DNA from: Neoceratodus forsteri
Taxonomy: Eukaryota; Chordata; Ceratodontiformes; Ceratodontidae
Reading direction: 5' to 3'
Length of the DNA stretch: 64,000 nucleotides
Assembly: GCA_016271365.2 (NCBI GenBank)
Contig: CM057451.1
Span: forward strand, 492,145,501 to 492,209,500
Positions within the stretch are counted from its first letter, which is position 1. Each line of letters opens with the position of its first letter. The notes beneath the pieces are model-generated. The model was not told where the DNA came from, searched no databases, and worked only from the letters and a program-made list of their open reading frames with translations. Of this stretch, positions 44,787 through 55,989 are shown piece by piece. A program made the translations under genes and the position numbers.

Positions 44787-45730
44787 ATGGTGGTAGGAGG
44801 AAGCCGAAAAGAACTAGGAGATGAAATAAGACCAGCAACTCAGGGAGATGTTCAGTTAGTGGAGGACTTCAACATGTCACATGTGAACTGCGGTATCCCA
44901 GTGGTAGCCAGTACCAGATGCCAAACACTGAAGGAAGTATTCCAAGATTGTTTTTATTTCAAGGGGTCAGGAAACCTACTTCGAGTGCCAATTCTGGACC
45001 TGGCACTCACAAGTTGGGACTCTGCCAGGGAGATAAGGATAGGGAACCACTAAGTAGCAGTGACCATCTCTCAGTGTGGTTTAATATTGTACTAGAGTCA
45101 GAGTACAGTATATGAACTGAAGCAAGGTCCTGGACATCAGGAAGCATGAGCAGCTACTCACAGTCAAGCTGGAGGTTGTTAAGGAGGCAGAAAGAGTGGA
45201 AGGGACTTGGCCATAATAAAGAAAAGCCTGCAGGAAGTTACACACCATGTCTGAGATAAGTGGGAAAGAATGGGAGGAAGAAACCTGTGTTGTTTACAAG
45301 GGAGGTGGGGGGAGGCCAAGAAGAAAGGGTCACATTCAAGAGGTACAGAACAAGTCAGATGGATGAGAACTGGGACTATACCTGTACAAATTAAAGGAGG
45401 CCAATAGGATGCTAAGGAAAGCAAAGGCTGGAGCAGAATTCAGGATTTGAAGAGGGAGTCAAGGAGGGTGTCAGTGCCTTTTTTCACTACATCAAAGAGA
45501 AGAGGAAAACAAGTGTAGGAACAGTCAAGACGAAAAAAGGCGGGCAGTGGATGGAGGATTGTTGGGGAAAGACTGACATACAAACTGAATATTTCTGTTT
45601 AGTATTTACAGTGGAGCAGGAGGAGCCAATAACAGAGTGCAGGCTCCAGTCCTGGGCTAGAAGGGGGATCAGGATCTAACAGGGGCCAAATATCAGCTGA
45701 GAGGGCACTTAACACACTAAAGTTTCTGAG
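44787..45730 (+). pseudogene. Second plus-strand CR1 (part 1, endonuclease and linker)
   Basis: From 44787 the frame reads VQLVEDFNMSHVNCGIP, the GDFNxPxVxW block of CR1 endonucleases (with the Gly lost), then a LDLALTSWDSAREI block. Further text around 45480-45530 decodes to FFHYIKEKRKTSVGT, the CR1 linker, and near 45570-45625 TEYFCLVFTVEQEEP. The reading ends at LNTLKFL at 45730. It continues at 47950 after a 2.2-kb insertion. Confidence 0.75.
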
Positions 45731-47952
45731 TGAACATAATACCCAACACAATGGGAAGTATTAGGCTTTACCCACCTGCCCAGCAGCTAAATAAGGCCCA
45801 ACACTGCAAGTGGAGGGTCTTATAGCCCCTGGAAGGGTGTGTAAAACCCATACCACCCACTTTTGGACTTTTTAAATTAAAGGTTTATAAAAAGGTTACA
45901 AAATGCAAAAAGTAAATGCAAATTAAAAAATAAGCTTGTAGGCTACCCTCCTCAGTGTCTAGGGGTATGGTGGTGTCAGTCCATGGGAAGGTGGCGTTCA
46001 CAGCAGCAGAAACACTTCCTGACATGGCCTTCATTTACCCGGGCCCCAAATGGTAAATGGGACACCTGCTGAATCCATGGTGCTGACCTAGGAGAGACAC
46101 AGGTGGTTAAACAGCATTAACAGTTCATTGAAGAAACCACAACTCTGAAACAGGAAGAAACAGGGGATCCCGTTTAATAAGTAGATTCAAACACTATGCT
46201 CCATGGAGTAATTTATGATTTGAATGTTGGGAAATACATGCTCAAGACCACAGTGGTCTCACAACAGCACAGTTTCTAGACCGAGATGGTCACATTGAGT
46301 CCATTTGTAGAGATCCCTTAAATGGGGCATGAACCGGATGACCCCAAATAGCTTTGCAGGCAATTCAGTTCATCCTTGTACAGGTAGGCAGCATATACTT
46401 AGTTCTTAAAACAAGATACCCCCCCCCCCCCAAGTCTCTCTTGCTCTGACCGCTTGACTCAGGGCCAAAACTACACTGTCACTTTGGGGTTTTTCCACTG
46501 GATAAAATGTTCCATTTTGCCCCATAAATCGGGGATGACTGCTCCCTTTCCCCTCCCATCTCCCAGGCTTATCCATGGCTGCACACCTCAGATCCATAGG
46601 TTTGCCATGAATCTGTCCTTCTTCCAGCCAGGGAACCAACAAAACCCCAATGGCCGCATCCTCCTGTATCCTCTAGCTCCCTAACTCTCCCAGGCAGCTG
46701 ATCACTGGATGCATCAGGAACCATCCTCTTCACAGCTGGCCTGTTGCCCTTCATCCACCTTACACAGGGTACGAACTCCTCCAGGCAGGACAGGATCCAG
46801 GTTCACATCCCAGGATCTTCCCATGGCAGCTCTATTACCAACAGCCACAGCCACATCACCCATGGATCTAATCACAGCTTTTCTAATTGAGGAGCGCTGG
46901 TCCACCGCTCAAGTGGGCAGTTGCCCCCGCTCAATGCCTATATCCACCTTCTTCCTCTTCTTTTTCCTGCGCAGACCCTTATATCTGCCTATGGGATGCC
47001 CACCCATGGCCACTGTGACAGACAGTCTAACAGGTGGCAAATCTGTTAACCCCTGCATACACAGGACAACAGATCCCAAAACACATGGGCTGTAATAATG
47101 TACACAAAGCAATGCAGGTTGCAGCCTGTATGCCGCACAGGGGTGTTACAAATATTTCTGTAAAGTGGCCCTCAACAGTTGGAACTGGCAGCAGAGGGCA
47201 TTGTTGTGATTCATAAGCTTTTTTTTTTGTGGTACATGCCATAATGCAGCATGTTAGGTGTTTAATTATTTTAGCCCCAGCAGTCTAGTCTGTATATTGT
47301 TATCCACAGAAACAGAAAAGAAAGTAGTGTCATCAGTTTATATTTTATATGGTTCCTTTACAAAACCACAGTCACTCAATGAACTGCATTGCTCAGGACT
47401 GACTATGGTCAGCAAGGAATAAGTGACTGGTCAGAATGGCACAGTGTGCATGGTCACCAGTTTCATTTCTTTTTTAATTAAAAATTACTATCAGATTGAG
47501 ACACTGGCCCCAATTTTGGCATGCAAGAGATGCAGCAATCGGAAGGCATGGCGTCATGAGTGTGGTCAGACAACAACATATGCAAGACAGCAGAGTATAT
47601 GCAGTTGGACATTTCAGCATTCAGGTCAGAGCGGGAATAACAACACTGTAATAGTGAAGTGTTTTTTTTTTTATTATTTAATGTGTTTTTTGTTTGACTG
47701 ACGAAATTTCTTGTGATTGGGAGTGGGAAGCGAGGGGTGAGCAGGGAGGACAGAGGGGCTGGCAGTGGAAGCAACAGAAAAACATGACTAGTATTTGATT
47801 TTGTAAATTCTGACAGATGGCTCAGGGATATGAGTTCATAGTAGGTCAGCTGGTACTGGCACTTTTTTTCCTGGTCTCTGTTGGCATATAAATGTATGCC
47901 CCAGCAAGGGTCTCAATCAATCAGAGACCAGGATTTTATACCCATTTTCTAA
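45731..47952. mobile_element. 2.2-kb unidentified insertion in a CR1
   Basis: CR1 coding text stops after tttctgag (45723-45730) and resumes with tttctaag (47945-47952), a 7/8 direct repeat compatible with an 8-bp target duplication. The inserted ends TGAACATAATACCC and, reverse-complemented, TGGGTATAAAATCC share 9 of 14 positions, a weak inverted repeat. Inside are a C13 run (46419-46431) and open frames on both strands without motifs. The 46709-47095 plus frame (128 codons) is unrecognised. It may be a nonautonomous DNA transposon or LTR fragment. Confidence 0.5.
46419..46431. repeat. C13 homopolymer
   Basis: Uninterrupted run of 13 C residues within the 2.2-kb insertion. Confidence 0.95.
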
Positions 47953-48275
47953 GGGTTGATAAATCACCAGGGACAGATGGCTTGCACCCAGAGTGCCTAA
48001 AGAGGTGATGTAAACACTTGTGCAACCTCTGACAACTCTTCAACCGCTTCTGGAGACGAGAGCATGTGCCAGTAGATTAGAAAGTGACTGATGTAGTGCC
48101 CTACACAAGAAGGGGATGAGCCAGGGAACTATAGGACTGTCAGTCTGACCTCAGTAGTGGGTAAATGTTTGGACTATAATATTAAGAAAAGACTGGTAAA
48201 GTTCTGTGAGGAAGGCAAGTTAACAGACAACATGGATTTGTGGTATGAAGATCATGTCTGACAAGTGAGTGCAGA
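47945..48275 (+). pseudogene. Second plus-strand CR1 (part 2, RT N-terminus)
   Basis: Text resumes as KVDKSPGTDGLHPECLKR, the conserved block just before the RT, and continues with RREHVPVD and VVPYTRRG. Further on, a SQSDLSS-type remnant of NYRPVSLTSVVG is recognisable near 48130-48160. Stops are frequent. The rest of the RT is absent after 48275. Confidence 0.75.
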
Positions 48276-49129
48276 AATTTCTGACAGGAAAGAGAGGAGA
48301 GTAAGCTTTAACTTAAAAGGTATAGACTGCAAGTGCAGAAACTACTAATAGAGGAGAGTGAACAAACCTTAACATAAAGGTATATACAGTATATATATTT
48401 ATTTAATCTTCTCACCATACTAAAAAATAGCAGTGTAAATGAGTAAAAGAGATTTGTAGTCAGTGTTTGGAGCACTTTGAGATGTGTCTTTAAATTTGTA
48501 ACAGGTAGTTTGTGGAACCTGGCTCAGGAGATTAATCTTAGGGCTGAGTAGATTCAGAAAGCCCTGGGAATAAGGTGTGTGATGGGGGATTGGAGCTGCC
48601 AGAGACTAAGTGCCTTCTAATAAGAGCACTATATTCAGACTCCTTTGCCCAGTATGTCCCATCATGCTTATGTCCCAGCACATAAGTGAAACAGTGCAGG
48701 ATAAATATTCTAAGGCATCGGCAATCATCCACAGGTGACTGCAGGCAACCAGGGGGCTCTGCCAGACTGACACAAGAAGGTAGTTAGTCTAAAGATCTGA
48801 ATACACTTGCTGTTAAACTGCATAGTTAGCTACAGGTGTTAGGTAGTGGGTAACTGCTGAGGAAAAAGCAGGCAGATGACAGCTACAGATGAGAATATAG
48901 GAGGCACCCTATCTGGGGTAGAGAAAAGTAGACATTTAATTTTTACGCTCGCTTGCTCGCATGCGCAAGGAACGTCTTGGGAGAATGGGACACTTTGGAG
49001 GTGTGCCTGTCCTGTGCAATCCCCTGATCCATTGAGCAGGCATGGTGGTCCTGCACCAATCGTTGTGGTGCTGTGTATGACAGCGGTGGTCTTCTCTTCA
49101 AAGAAAACCACCGCTGTGTGCTTGCAGTG
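48276..49129. other. No gene recognised
   Basis: AT-rich to about 48900, then increasingly CpG-containing toward the satellite. Overlapping open frames around 48876-49162 are probably compositional. No recognisable domain. Confidence 0.3.
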
Positions 49130-49620
49130 CGTCACGCCCCTCCCCAAAATCTTTGGTGCCACGCTGGGAGCCCACCCCAGCGTGGCAAACGTCCCGCGTC
49201 ATCTGCCAACGGGAGTGCCCAATCCCCTGTCGGCTCCACATCCCCCCAAACAGCTTTCCCTGCTGCCACACTGGGAGCCCACCCCAGCGTGGCAAACGTC
49301 CTGCGTCGTCTGCCGACGCAAAGAATGCCAATCCCCGTCGGCTCCACCTCCCCAAACAGCTTTCCCTGCTGCCACACTGGAGCCCACCCCAGCGTGGCAA
49401 GCGTCCCAGCGTCATCTGCTGGCGAGGTGCCCAATTCCCCATCGGCTCCCATCCCCCAAACAGCTTTCCTGCTGCCACTGAGGGCCCACCCCAGCGTGGC
49501 AAACGCCCTGCCATCTGCCGACGGGGTGCCCAATCCCCATTGGCTCACATCCCCCAAACAGCTTTCCTGCTGCCACACTGGGAGCCCACCCAAGCATGGC
49601 AAACGTCCCGTGTCGTCTGA
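49130..49620. repeat. CpG-rich ~105-bp minisatellite, about 4.5 copies
   Basis: Copies carry cacactgggagcccacccca (or a variant) at about 49157, 49266, 49373, 49474 and 49573, so the period is 101-109 bp. The unit also has gtggcaaacgtcc, tcatctgccgacggggtg, gcccaatccc and aaacagctttcctgctgcc. CCACGCTGGG and CCCAGCGTGG in the first unit form a 10-bp palindrome with a 7-nt spacer; others are altered. The many long overlapping frames here on both strands are repeat artefacts. Confidence 0.9.
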
Positions 49621-49839
49621 GTAAAAAAAAAAAAAACCTGTAAAGAAAACGTTCCATCGCTGTCTCCCACCCCCCACAACCCGCACCCACCCACTGCACC
49701 CTGCCCCCCACACCCCCTCACCCCATACTTACCTCCGGAGCTCACGCGATGATCATCGCTGGACCGGGAACATGTCTGCACTCTTCAAAGCCGACCGGAA
49801 CTGAGGAAATGCCGGTAAGCTGTATAATGGGCTAGATGG

Positions 49840-51060
49840 GGTTTTTCAACTTTGTTGCATATCTCAGGCATTTTTTGGAATTTTTGCACCAAATTTTCAA
49901 CATGGGGTTTTTGGGACACCTTCTCATGAATTCTGTCACTGTCATGGCGTTATTAGGCCCGGAAGGTGATTTCGCAGTCACTGTGCGAAATCACCTTTTG
50001 GACCTGATTAATGAAATGACAGTGCCAGTGTTCATAAGGTGGGCTCTCAAAAGCCTATTTTGAAAATTTCGGTGGAAACAATTCTAAAATGACCGCTTAC
50101 GAGTGTGCGTTGCGCAGTTCCTATGCAGGCTCGTAAGTTTGCGAATTTTCAATATTTTTACTCCAGATTTTCAACATTGCCATTTTACCACACCTTCTTA
50201 TGAGTAGTATAGCTGTCATTTTTCACATCTCACCCAAAACATGTTTCCGCCCATGTAGTGCACAATGGCACAGTCGGTGTGCGAAACCAATGTATGGGAC
50301 ACATTACAAAAATCACAGTGACACTGTTCATGAACAGAGGTCTTAAAATGGCTATGTTGAAAATTTGGTGAAAAAATTCTTAAAAATGACTGTTTTACGA
50401 GCGTGCGTTGCGCAGTTCCTACGCACGCTCGTAAGTTTGCAAATTTTCAATATTTTCACTCCAGATTTTCAACATTGCCATTTTACCACACCTCCTTATG
50501 AGCAGTACAGCTGTCATTTTTCACATCCTGCCCAAAACGTGTTTCCGCCCATGTAGCGCACAATGGCACAGTCGGTGTGCGAAATCAATGTATGGGACAC
50601 ATTAAGAAAATCACAGTGACACTGTTCATGAGCAGAGGTCTTAAAATGGCTATGTTGAAAATTTGGTGAAAAAATTCCTAAAAATGACTGTTTTACAGGC
50701 GTGCGTTACACAGTTCCTTACGCAGCTGTCAGGAGTTCATAATTTTCAATATTTTCATTCCAGATTTTCAACATTGCCATTTTACCACACCTCCTTATGA
50801 GCAGTACAGCTGTCATTTTTCACATCCTGCCCAAAATGTGTTTCCGCCTATGTAGCGCACAATGGCACAGTCGGTGTGCGAACTCAATGTATGGGACACA
50901 TTAAGAAAATCAGAGTGACACTGTTCATGAGCAGAGGTCTTAAAATGGCTATGTTGAAAATTTGGTGAAAAATTCCTAAAAATGACTGTTTTACCAGCGT
51001 GCGTTGCACAGTTCCCACGCATGCTCGTAAGTTCGCGAATTTTCAATATTTGCACTCCAA
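49840..51060. repeat. ~298-bp tandem array with 14-bp stem hairpins
   Basis: The block aaaatggctatgttgaaaat starts at 50345, 50643 and 50942, and a diverged copy starts near 50048, giving offsets of about 297-299 bp. Each unit holds a palindrome such as 50395-50408 (ttacgagcgtgcgt) with its exact complement at 50421-50434; later units retain parts of it. An additional 14-bp palindrome (AAGGTGATTTCGCA, 49963-49976, complement 49984-49997) lies in the first, diverged unit. Each unit also contains gcgcacaatggcacagtcgg. No coding function. Confidence 0.92.
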
Positions 51061-51216
51061 TGACTTCCAAATACCTAAACAGCACATAGAAGCAAGCAAC
51101 ATTCGGCATTGACAAATGCTTGTACTTCTTTGTCACTGATTTTTAAGCCATGTCCAGGTGCCAAATACCACTGCAAATACCTGTAAGCGTAACGTTCGGC
51201 ATTGACAAATGCTTGT
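51061..51216. repeat. Short direct repeats flanking the array
   Basis: cggcattgacaaatgcttgt occurs at about 51104-51123 and again at 51197-51216, 93 bp apart. A shared caaatacc motif also recurs. They lie between the satellite and the LINE tail. Confidence 0.7.
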
Positions 51217-51923
51217 TATTTATTTATTTTTGTATTTATTTCAGTTTAGGATTAATACCTTTGAGCCAAGGATCGTTTACAAAGGTTCCAAGTCAATGAA
51301 AGACAAGACAAGACTAAACATAGCAGAAAGTTACAGTTATACAGTTAATACTCAAATACAACAGGTGCAGATGATTCAGATTTTACAATTCATAGCAGCA
51401 ACACTACAAAGAGTGGGCCAGTTGAATACCTTCGTGGACTTGAGAGGGTCAGGAGTACCCAAAGTGCTGTTAGGAGGTGAAGAGAGGCAGCCTGGGAAAG
51501 GCTTTGTCAGGGAAGCAGCAGAAAGGGGGGAAGGGCTACAGGGTAGGGAGGGATGAGAGGTAAAGGGAGGCAGAAGGAGTGAAGTCTAATGGTAGGGTGA
51601 TGGGGAGGAGCAGAAAGGAGCTGGAGGGGAGATTGTAGTCACCAGAGAATTTGCAACATCAAGGAACTTATTTGTTTTGTCGAGGGATTAGCCAGAGGAT
51701 TGCCAGTTTGGGGGCTGCAGGGAGAGTTGTGAAGGAGGGGAGATGGAGGGAGGGGACATGATTAGGAAAGGAAGACAGAAGATGTGGAGGAGGTGGGAGG
51801 GGCCTGACGGGTTACTGCCAGGGAGGTCAGGTGTTTAAGACTGAGCTAGGTTATTTATAGTAACTGCAGGCACTAGCCAGGTATGAGCGGAATTCAGATT
51901 TAAATTGGCTGAGTTTACTACAT

Positions 51924-52297
51924 TCATTTGGGACCTCTGTAAGATAGGGATCTCTGAGCCAGTGCTGTGCGCTTGAAAGGTACTATAATTCCCCCTTTGG
52001 TCGCACTTCTAGTACTGAAAGTTGGCTGTACTTTTTGAAATAGGCAAGAGGTGGAGGGGGGTGTAAGGTTCATCAAAGATTTTTGGCTAGCAGGCAAGTC
52101 TGATATATGGCTCTTGGTGGAGGAAGCCAACTGGTCTCCTGGTATAAGGAGCAGGTATGGGTCTGGTTGTCCGCCCCAAGACCAACCAGCACACCTTATT
52201 CAGGAGCATTCTTATTCTTTTTAGGGTGTCTCGGGGCCAGCACCATAGATGGCAAGGCCATATAGTCAACAATGGAGAAGATAGAGATGCTGGTGAC
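51924..52297 (-). pseudogene. LINE C-terminal part of interrupted element
   Basis: Sense text reads TLKRIRMLLNKVCWLVLGRT (52087-52299), followed by a SWLPPRAIYQTCLL-like stretch and, at 51924-52130, residues including SYRGPK and a TALAQRSLSYRG block. It is the post-RT region of the element whose RT lies at 53082-53417. Confidence 0.65.
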
Positions 52298-52866
52298 AAT
52301 TTTTTTTTTTTTACAGTTAATCTCTTTATACTCCTTGCCCCAGGAGGCGTTTCATCTTGCTTGATCCCCTAGCTCTGTCCCCCGCTCACAGTCTACCTAC
52401 CAGCTTATGCCCATGGTTTTACCCCCATAGCAGGGAGGCAGGGATCCCTCAACCCACTGAACACAGATCTGATGCTGGAGGTTCCTGCTTTTTGGTGGGG
52501 CAGCTGGCTTCATACGGCTGCACCCAGGACACTTTTCACCCCCATTATTTCTCCCCTTAGGAGATGAGTCATGCAATGACGCCCACGGAGTAAGCGTGCA
52601 CGTGTCCGCATGCGCTCTTCTGAGCGTCTGCCTCGTCTCCTCCTCCCCTTTCAGGAGTGTCGGTGCACTGTCCCACAGCCACCACTAGGGACCAGTTGTG
52701 CACTGACTGCTGGTGACCCCTCCCGGAGAAGGAGAGCAGTCCATCGGATGCTCAATCCTTTTCCTTCCTGCCAACCCCAGTGGCCCATCTCATTCCTGAA
52801 CATGGGTCACTGGGGTAGCAGGAAGGCATCCAGCACCTCAGCCCTCAGTGCCACTGGGCTGGCATA
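52298..52866 (-). mobile_element. 569-bp insertion flanked by 8-bp repeats, T-run at one end
   Basis: Bounded by CTGGTGAC at 52290-52297 and again at 52867-52874. It opens with a T13-like run at 52299-52312, so in sense (minus) it has a poly-A tail and looks like a retroposed sequence. The interior is GC-rich and includes CpG-containing text (cgcatgcgctcttctgagcg-type). No recognisable domain. Could be a SINE, a truncated LINE or a processed cDNA piece. Confidence 0.6.
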
Positions 52867-52879
52867 CTGGTGACTAGTT

Positions 52880-53417
52880 TTAAGGCCTATGGGGTCATTG
52901 GCTGTCTGTGTCGATACAGGACTCCCAGTTTTATGTTTGCGTTTTTCACAACATTGTCAATATGGGTGGAGAAGGTAAGGTTGTCATCTAGGTGAACACC
53001 AAGATATTTAAAAGTTGCCACCTGTTCCAGAGTATCCCCTTTTGAGCTCTGTATTAATAGAGGGCTGAACCTCTTCTTGTTCTATGGCACCATGAAGACC
53101 ATGGTCTTTGTTTTTTTATAGTTAAGCAGTAGTTTATTGTTGGTAAACCACTGTCCTAAGCTGCGGAGGTTTGCTTGCAATTCAGATGCTATTGTAGCCT
53201 GGTGTCTGCTGAATACTGAGATGACGGCGTCATCAGCATATAGCAGCATGTGTGCCAGACAGGCAGAGGGCAATGAGTTGATGAAGAGGCTGAATAAAAG
53301 TGGCCCAAGGATAGATCCCTGAGGAACACCTAAGCTTACCTCTCTTGGAGCAAACTTATGACCACCAATTCTGACACATTGAGTCCTGTGGGAGAGGCAG
53401 CTGTTGAACCAGTTCAC
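52880..53417 (-). pseudogene. L2-like RT core
   Basis: The frame 53082-53417 reads NWFNSCLSHRTQCVRIGGHK, then SLGVPQGSILGPLLFSLFIN (motif B) and LLYADDAVISVF (motif C), ending with TNNKLLLNYKKTKTMVF. All are normal RT palm and thumb blocks, with the YADD intact. The motif A region was not read clearly. Confidence 0.85.
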
Positions 53418-53660
53418 TGTGTCAGGGACAGTCCAGTGGATGATAGACAGGCAAGGAGGAGGTGATGATTGACAGTATCAAATGCTTTAGTGCAGTCTAT
53501 AAAATAGACCCCACTGCAAGGCCGCTATCTACAGCATCGTATATATTGTTTGCATAGTCTACTAAGGCTGTGGTGGTTGAGTGTTTTTTCCTGAATCCAT
53601 GTTGTTGTTGTGCTTACAGCAGTTTGTTTTTCTCAATGTACTCCATGAGCTGGTCAGACA

Positions 53661-54212
53661 CTACCTGCTCAAGTGCTTTGGATGTGGGGGCAGGATGGAT
53701 ATTGGCCTATAATTTGCAAGATTTGTTCTATCGCCAGATTTGAAGACTGGGGTGACCAGTGCTGTTTTCCATTTGTTAGGGAAGACACCTGTATGCAGTG
53801 AGATATTAAAAACCTTGGTAAGTGGTTCAACAATTTCATTCAGTGTGAGGGCAATCATTTTCATATCTACCAGGTCATTCCCCATCCTTGTTTTTCCTAG
53901 GACCCATTTGACATATTTGATGGTTTCGACTGGGTAACCTGCTGGAAGTAGAAAGGCAGAGCACCGTGCCCGGTCTTTCATAAAAGCAGGGTGTGGGCAT
54001 TGTCCTGGTGCTGTCAAAGTGAGGTATTCACTAGGGAGAACTGCGCTTAGGTCCAAGAATGCTTGGTTGAAAGCATCTGTGATCTTCGTGGCTCTTGAAG
54101 TGTCAGCACCTGCTATGATGAGGTCAGGTGGTGATCTAGAGGCCTTTCCTGTGAATGTTTTAATAGCGCCCAGAGATCCTTCCTCTACCCCAGCTCCTGC
54201 TAAGGAGTTCAT
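53661..54212 (-). pseudogene. L2-like linker and RT N-terminal region
   Basis: Sense order: FTGKASRSPPDL, ITDAFNQAFLDLS, a DLVDMKMIALTLNEIVEPLT block, then VFPNKWKTALVTPVFKSGDR and NLANYRPISILPPHPK. These are the pre-RT linker and RT fingers motifs; the NYRPIS segment is intact. The frame then shifts before the RT core at 53417. Confidence 0.8.
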
Positions 54213-54230
54213 TGTAGTAGGATGCCTTGG

Positions 54231-54494
54231 TTAATCGGATGTTCTTCGTGCACTTGTTTCTAGCTGCCTTGTAAGTGAAGAGGTCAGCTTAAAGTCCAGT
54301 TGCCTTGCCTTATGCCAAAGGTGGTCACTAAGGCACATGAGCTCGATAAGGGAGCCCAAGATCCAGGGGTTAGATGTTCCCCGGCCCATCTTTGTTTTAT
54401 AGGAGGTGAATGTGTCGCAGGCCTTTGTGAAGATCATTATAAAGAAGTCAAGGGATTTATTGCTGTCCAGTGGTGACCAGTCAGCCAGTCTCAA
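54231..54494 (-). pseudogene. LINE endonuclease-linker fragment
   Basis: Reads RLADWSPLDSNKSLDFFIMI, TFTSYKTKMGRGTSNPWILG and LSDHLWHKARQLDF. The FNPW-type block (SNPWIL) and following residues resemble the linker that follows the endonuclease. Adjacent text up to 54650 is probably more endonuclease but unclear. Confidence 0.6.
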
Positions 54495-55027
54495 GTATTG
54501 TCAGAAGGCTCCTAGTTGCCCTGCTCTCAGTGTGCAGCTATTATGTACCTGTGGGGCACTTTTGATGAACTTATTCGACCAGGTGCATAATACCGGGGAG
54601 TGGTCACTGAGGCAGCTGGGTAGGAATTTAAGAAGGACAATAGGGAAAAGTTAGCAAAAGGAAGGTGTAAAAGGCAGGATGCTGCAGGGACAGTTTTACT
54701 TTGAAACAGGTAACACCCTATCTAGGTTAAGGTGTAAAAGTAGATCCTGATAGAGGGTGGAGCTGGGAAAGGAGCAAGGAAAGGGAAGAGACAGTAGGGG
54801 CAAGTTACATTTGAAAAACAGAAGGAAATGCCTGAAATAATAGCCAACATGTGAGTGGTGCAGTGCAGTGGCTGTGGAGCTGCAGTTTTCCAGGAAACAT
54901 TCTGGAGACTGAGGTGCTGCCCCTCTGCACATACATCTCTTGATTAAGGAAGGAGGTTGCCAGTCTTTGTGCTGAGCTGGCTAGGATCCAGAGAACCTCT
55001 TGCCCCACTCATAGGTCACAGAGTCTA

Positions 55028-55740
55028 TTGCCATTGCTCCAGAGGTTGCCTAGACAGAAGAGGGCTGGCTGGACCATGGCAGGCTCCAGAAGGGTGGTGG
55101 CGATGGGTCAGGGGCACATTCTTCAGCCTGTGCCACTACAGAATTCCTTTGTTATTCTAATGGGATGGGACTGCTATGAGGAGGCACCAGTAGTGGTGAT
55201 AAGGGAAGATGTGGCAGTCCTCAAAAAGAGAAGCCTCGAGGTGGTAGGTAGAGGACCCCAGCAGAAGAGAAAACAATTTCTGATGAGGAACTCAGCTCTC
55301 AAGGGGAAAGATTTGGGAGCAGGAAGGAGTAGAGTGAGGGTGATTAGGTGCCTACGTGGTGCCTTTGCTTGGATGGATGGAAGGTGGATCCTAAAGATTG
55401 CTAGAGCACCAGGATATGGTGGGGATCTGGATGTCATTGTCCACCAAGGGACAAATGACCTAGTGAGGGATGGGGCTGGGGTAATACAGAGAAAGTTTAG
55501 GGAACTGGGAAGGAGCTTAAGGTAAGTAACATGAATGGTGGCATTTGCCAAAGTGCTACCTGTCTACAGCCAAGGGGATGATAGGGTACTCTGCACCACT
55601 TGGTTGAAAGAATGCTGCAGGGAGGAGTGATTTGGCTTCATTTGGGACTGGGAGCTGACCTGGAAGGATATGGTCTTTACAGAAGTAATGGCCTGCATCT
55701 GTCTGGGAAGGGGACCACAGTCCTCAGTCCTCAGTGGTAA
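55028..55740 (+). pseudogene. CR1 ORF1 with SGNH-esterase-type domain
   Basis: The 165-codon frame ending at 55525 carries DLDVIVHQGTNDLVRDGAG (GTND at residues 141-144, the block III motif of SGNH/GDSL hydrolases) and VIQRKFRELGRSLR. Upstream, LMRNSALKGKDL occupies the position of the block I GDS nucleophile motif, with Ser89 retained but the Gly-Asp changed. Further down, near 55690-55720, another frame reads LYRSNGLHLSGKG, the block V position; the Asp is replaced by Asn and the His is present. Such ORF1 esterase domains are known in CR1 LINEs. Stops separate the parts. Confidence 0.75.
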
Positions 55741-55989
55741 GTTTAGATGTTACTTTGATGAATATTTAAATTATCTAAATGAAATTATAAAATTCCCCAA
55801 TGATTTAGAAGTATGGTAGGGGGCAATGGGGGCAGAACAGAGGAAGTGGAAAGGAAGGTGTTGAGGAAGCAAGGTACGAAGAGGTTAGTGGGCAGGGAGG
55901 GGAGAGAGGGAAGTTTCCAATGGCAACATAGGCAGGAAGGAAGGGAAAGGAGGTTACAGGCAGAGGGGGAGCAAGGTGTAGAGAACCAT

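Larger units (their letters stand above)
51217..54650 (-). mobile_element. Antisense LINE (L2-like), interrupted
   Basis: Sense direction descends from about 54650 to the (TTTA)-type tail at 51217-51245. The RT is at 53082-54212. The C-terminal text resumes at 52087-52299 after a 569-bp insertion. Endonuclease-like text (54231-54494) precedes the RT. Frames are broken but motifs are clear. Confidence 0.75.

Noticed and set aside
46709..47095. 128-codon plus frame in the 2.2-kb insertion
   Set aside because: No recognisable domain or start context, so not listed as a gene; kept only as part of the unknown insertion.
48876..49713. Long overlapping open frames on both strands (up to 201 codons) in the CpG-rich minisatellite
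   Set aside because: They follow the ~105-bp tandem unit in several frames and both strands; the frames are repeat artefacts with no domain.
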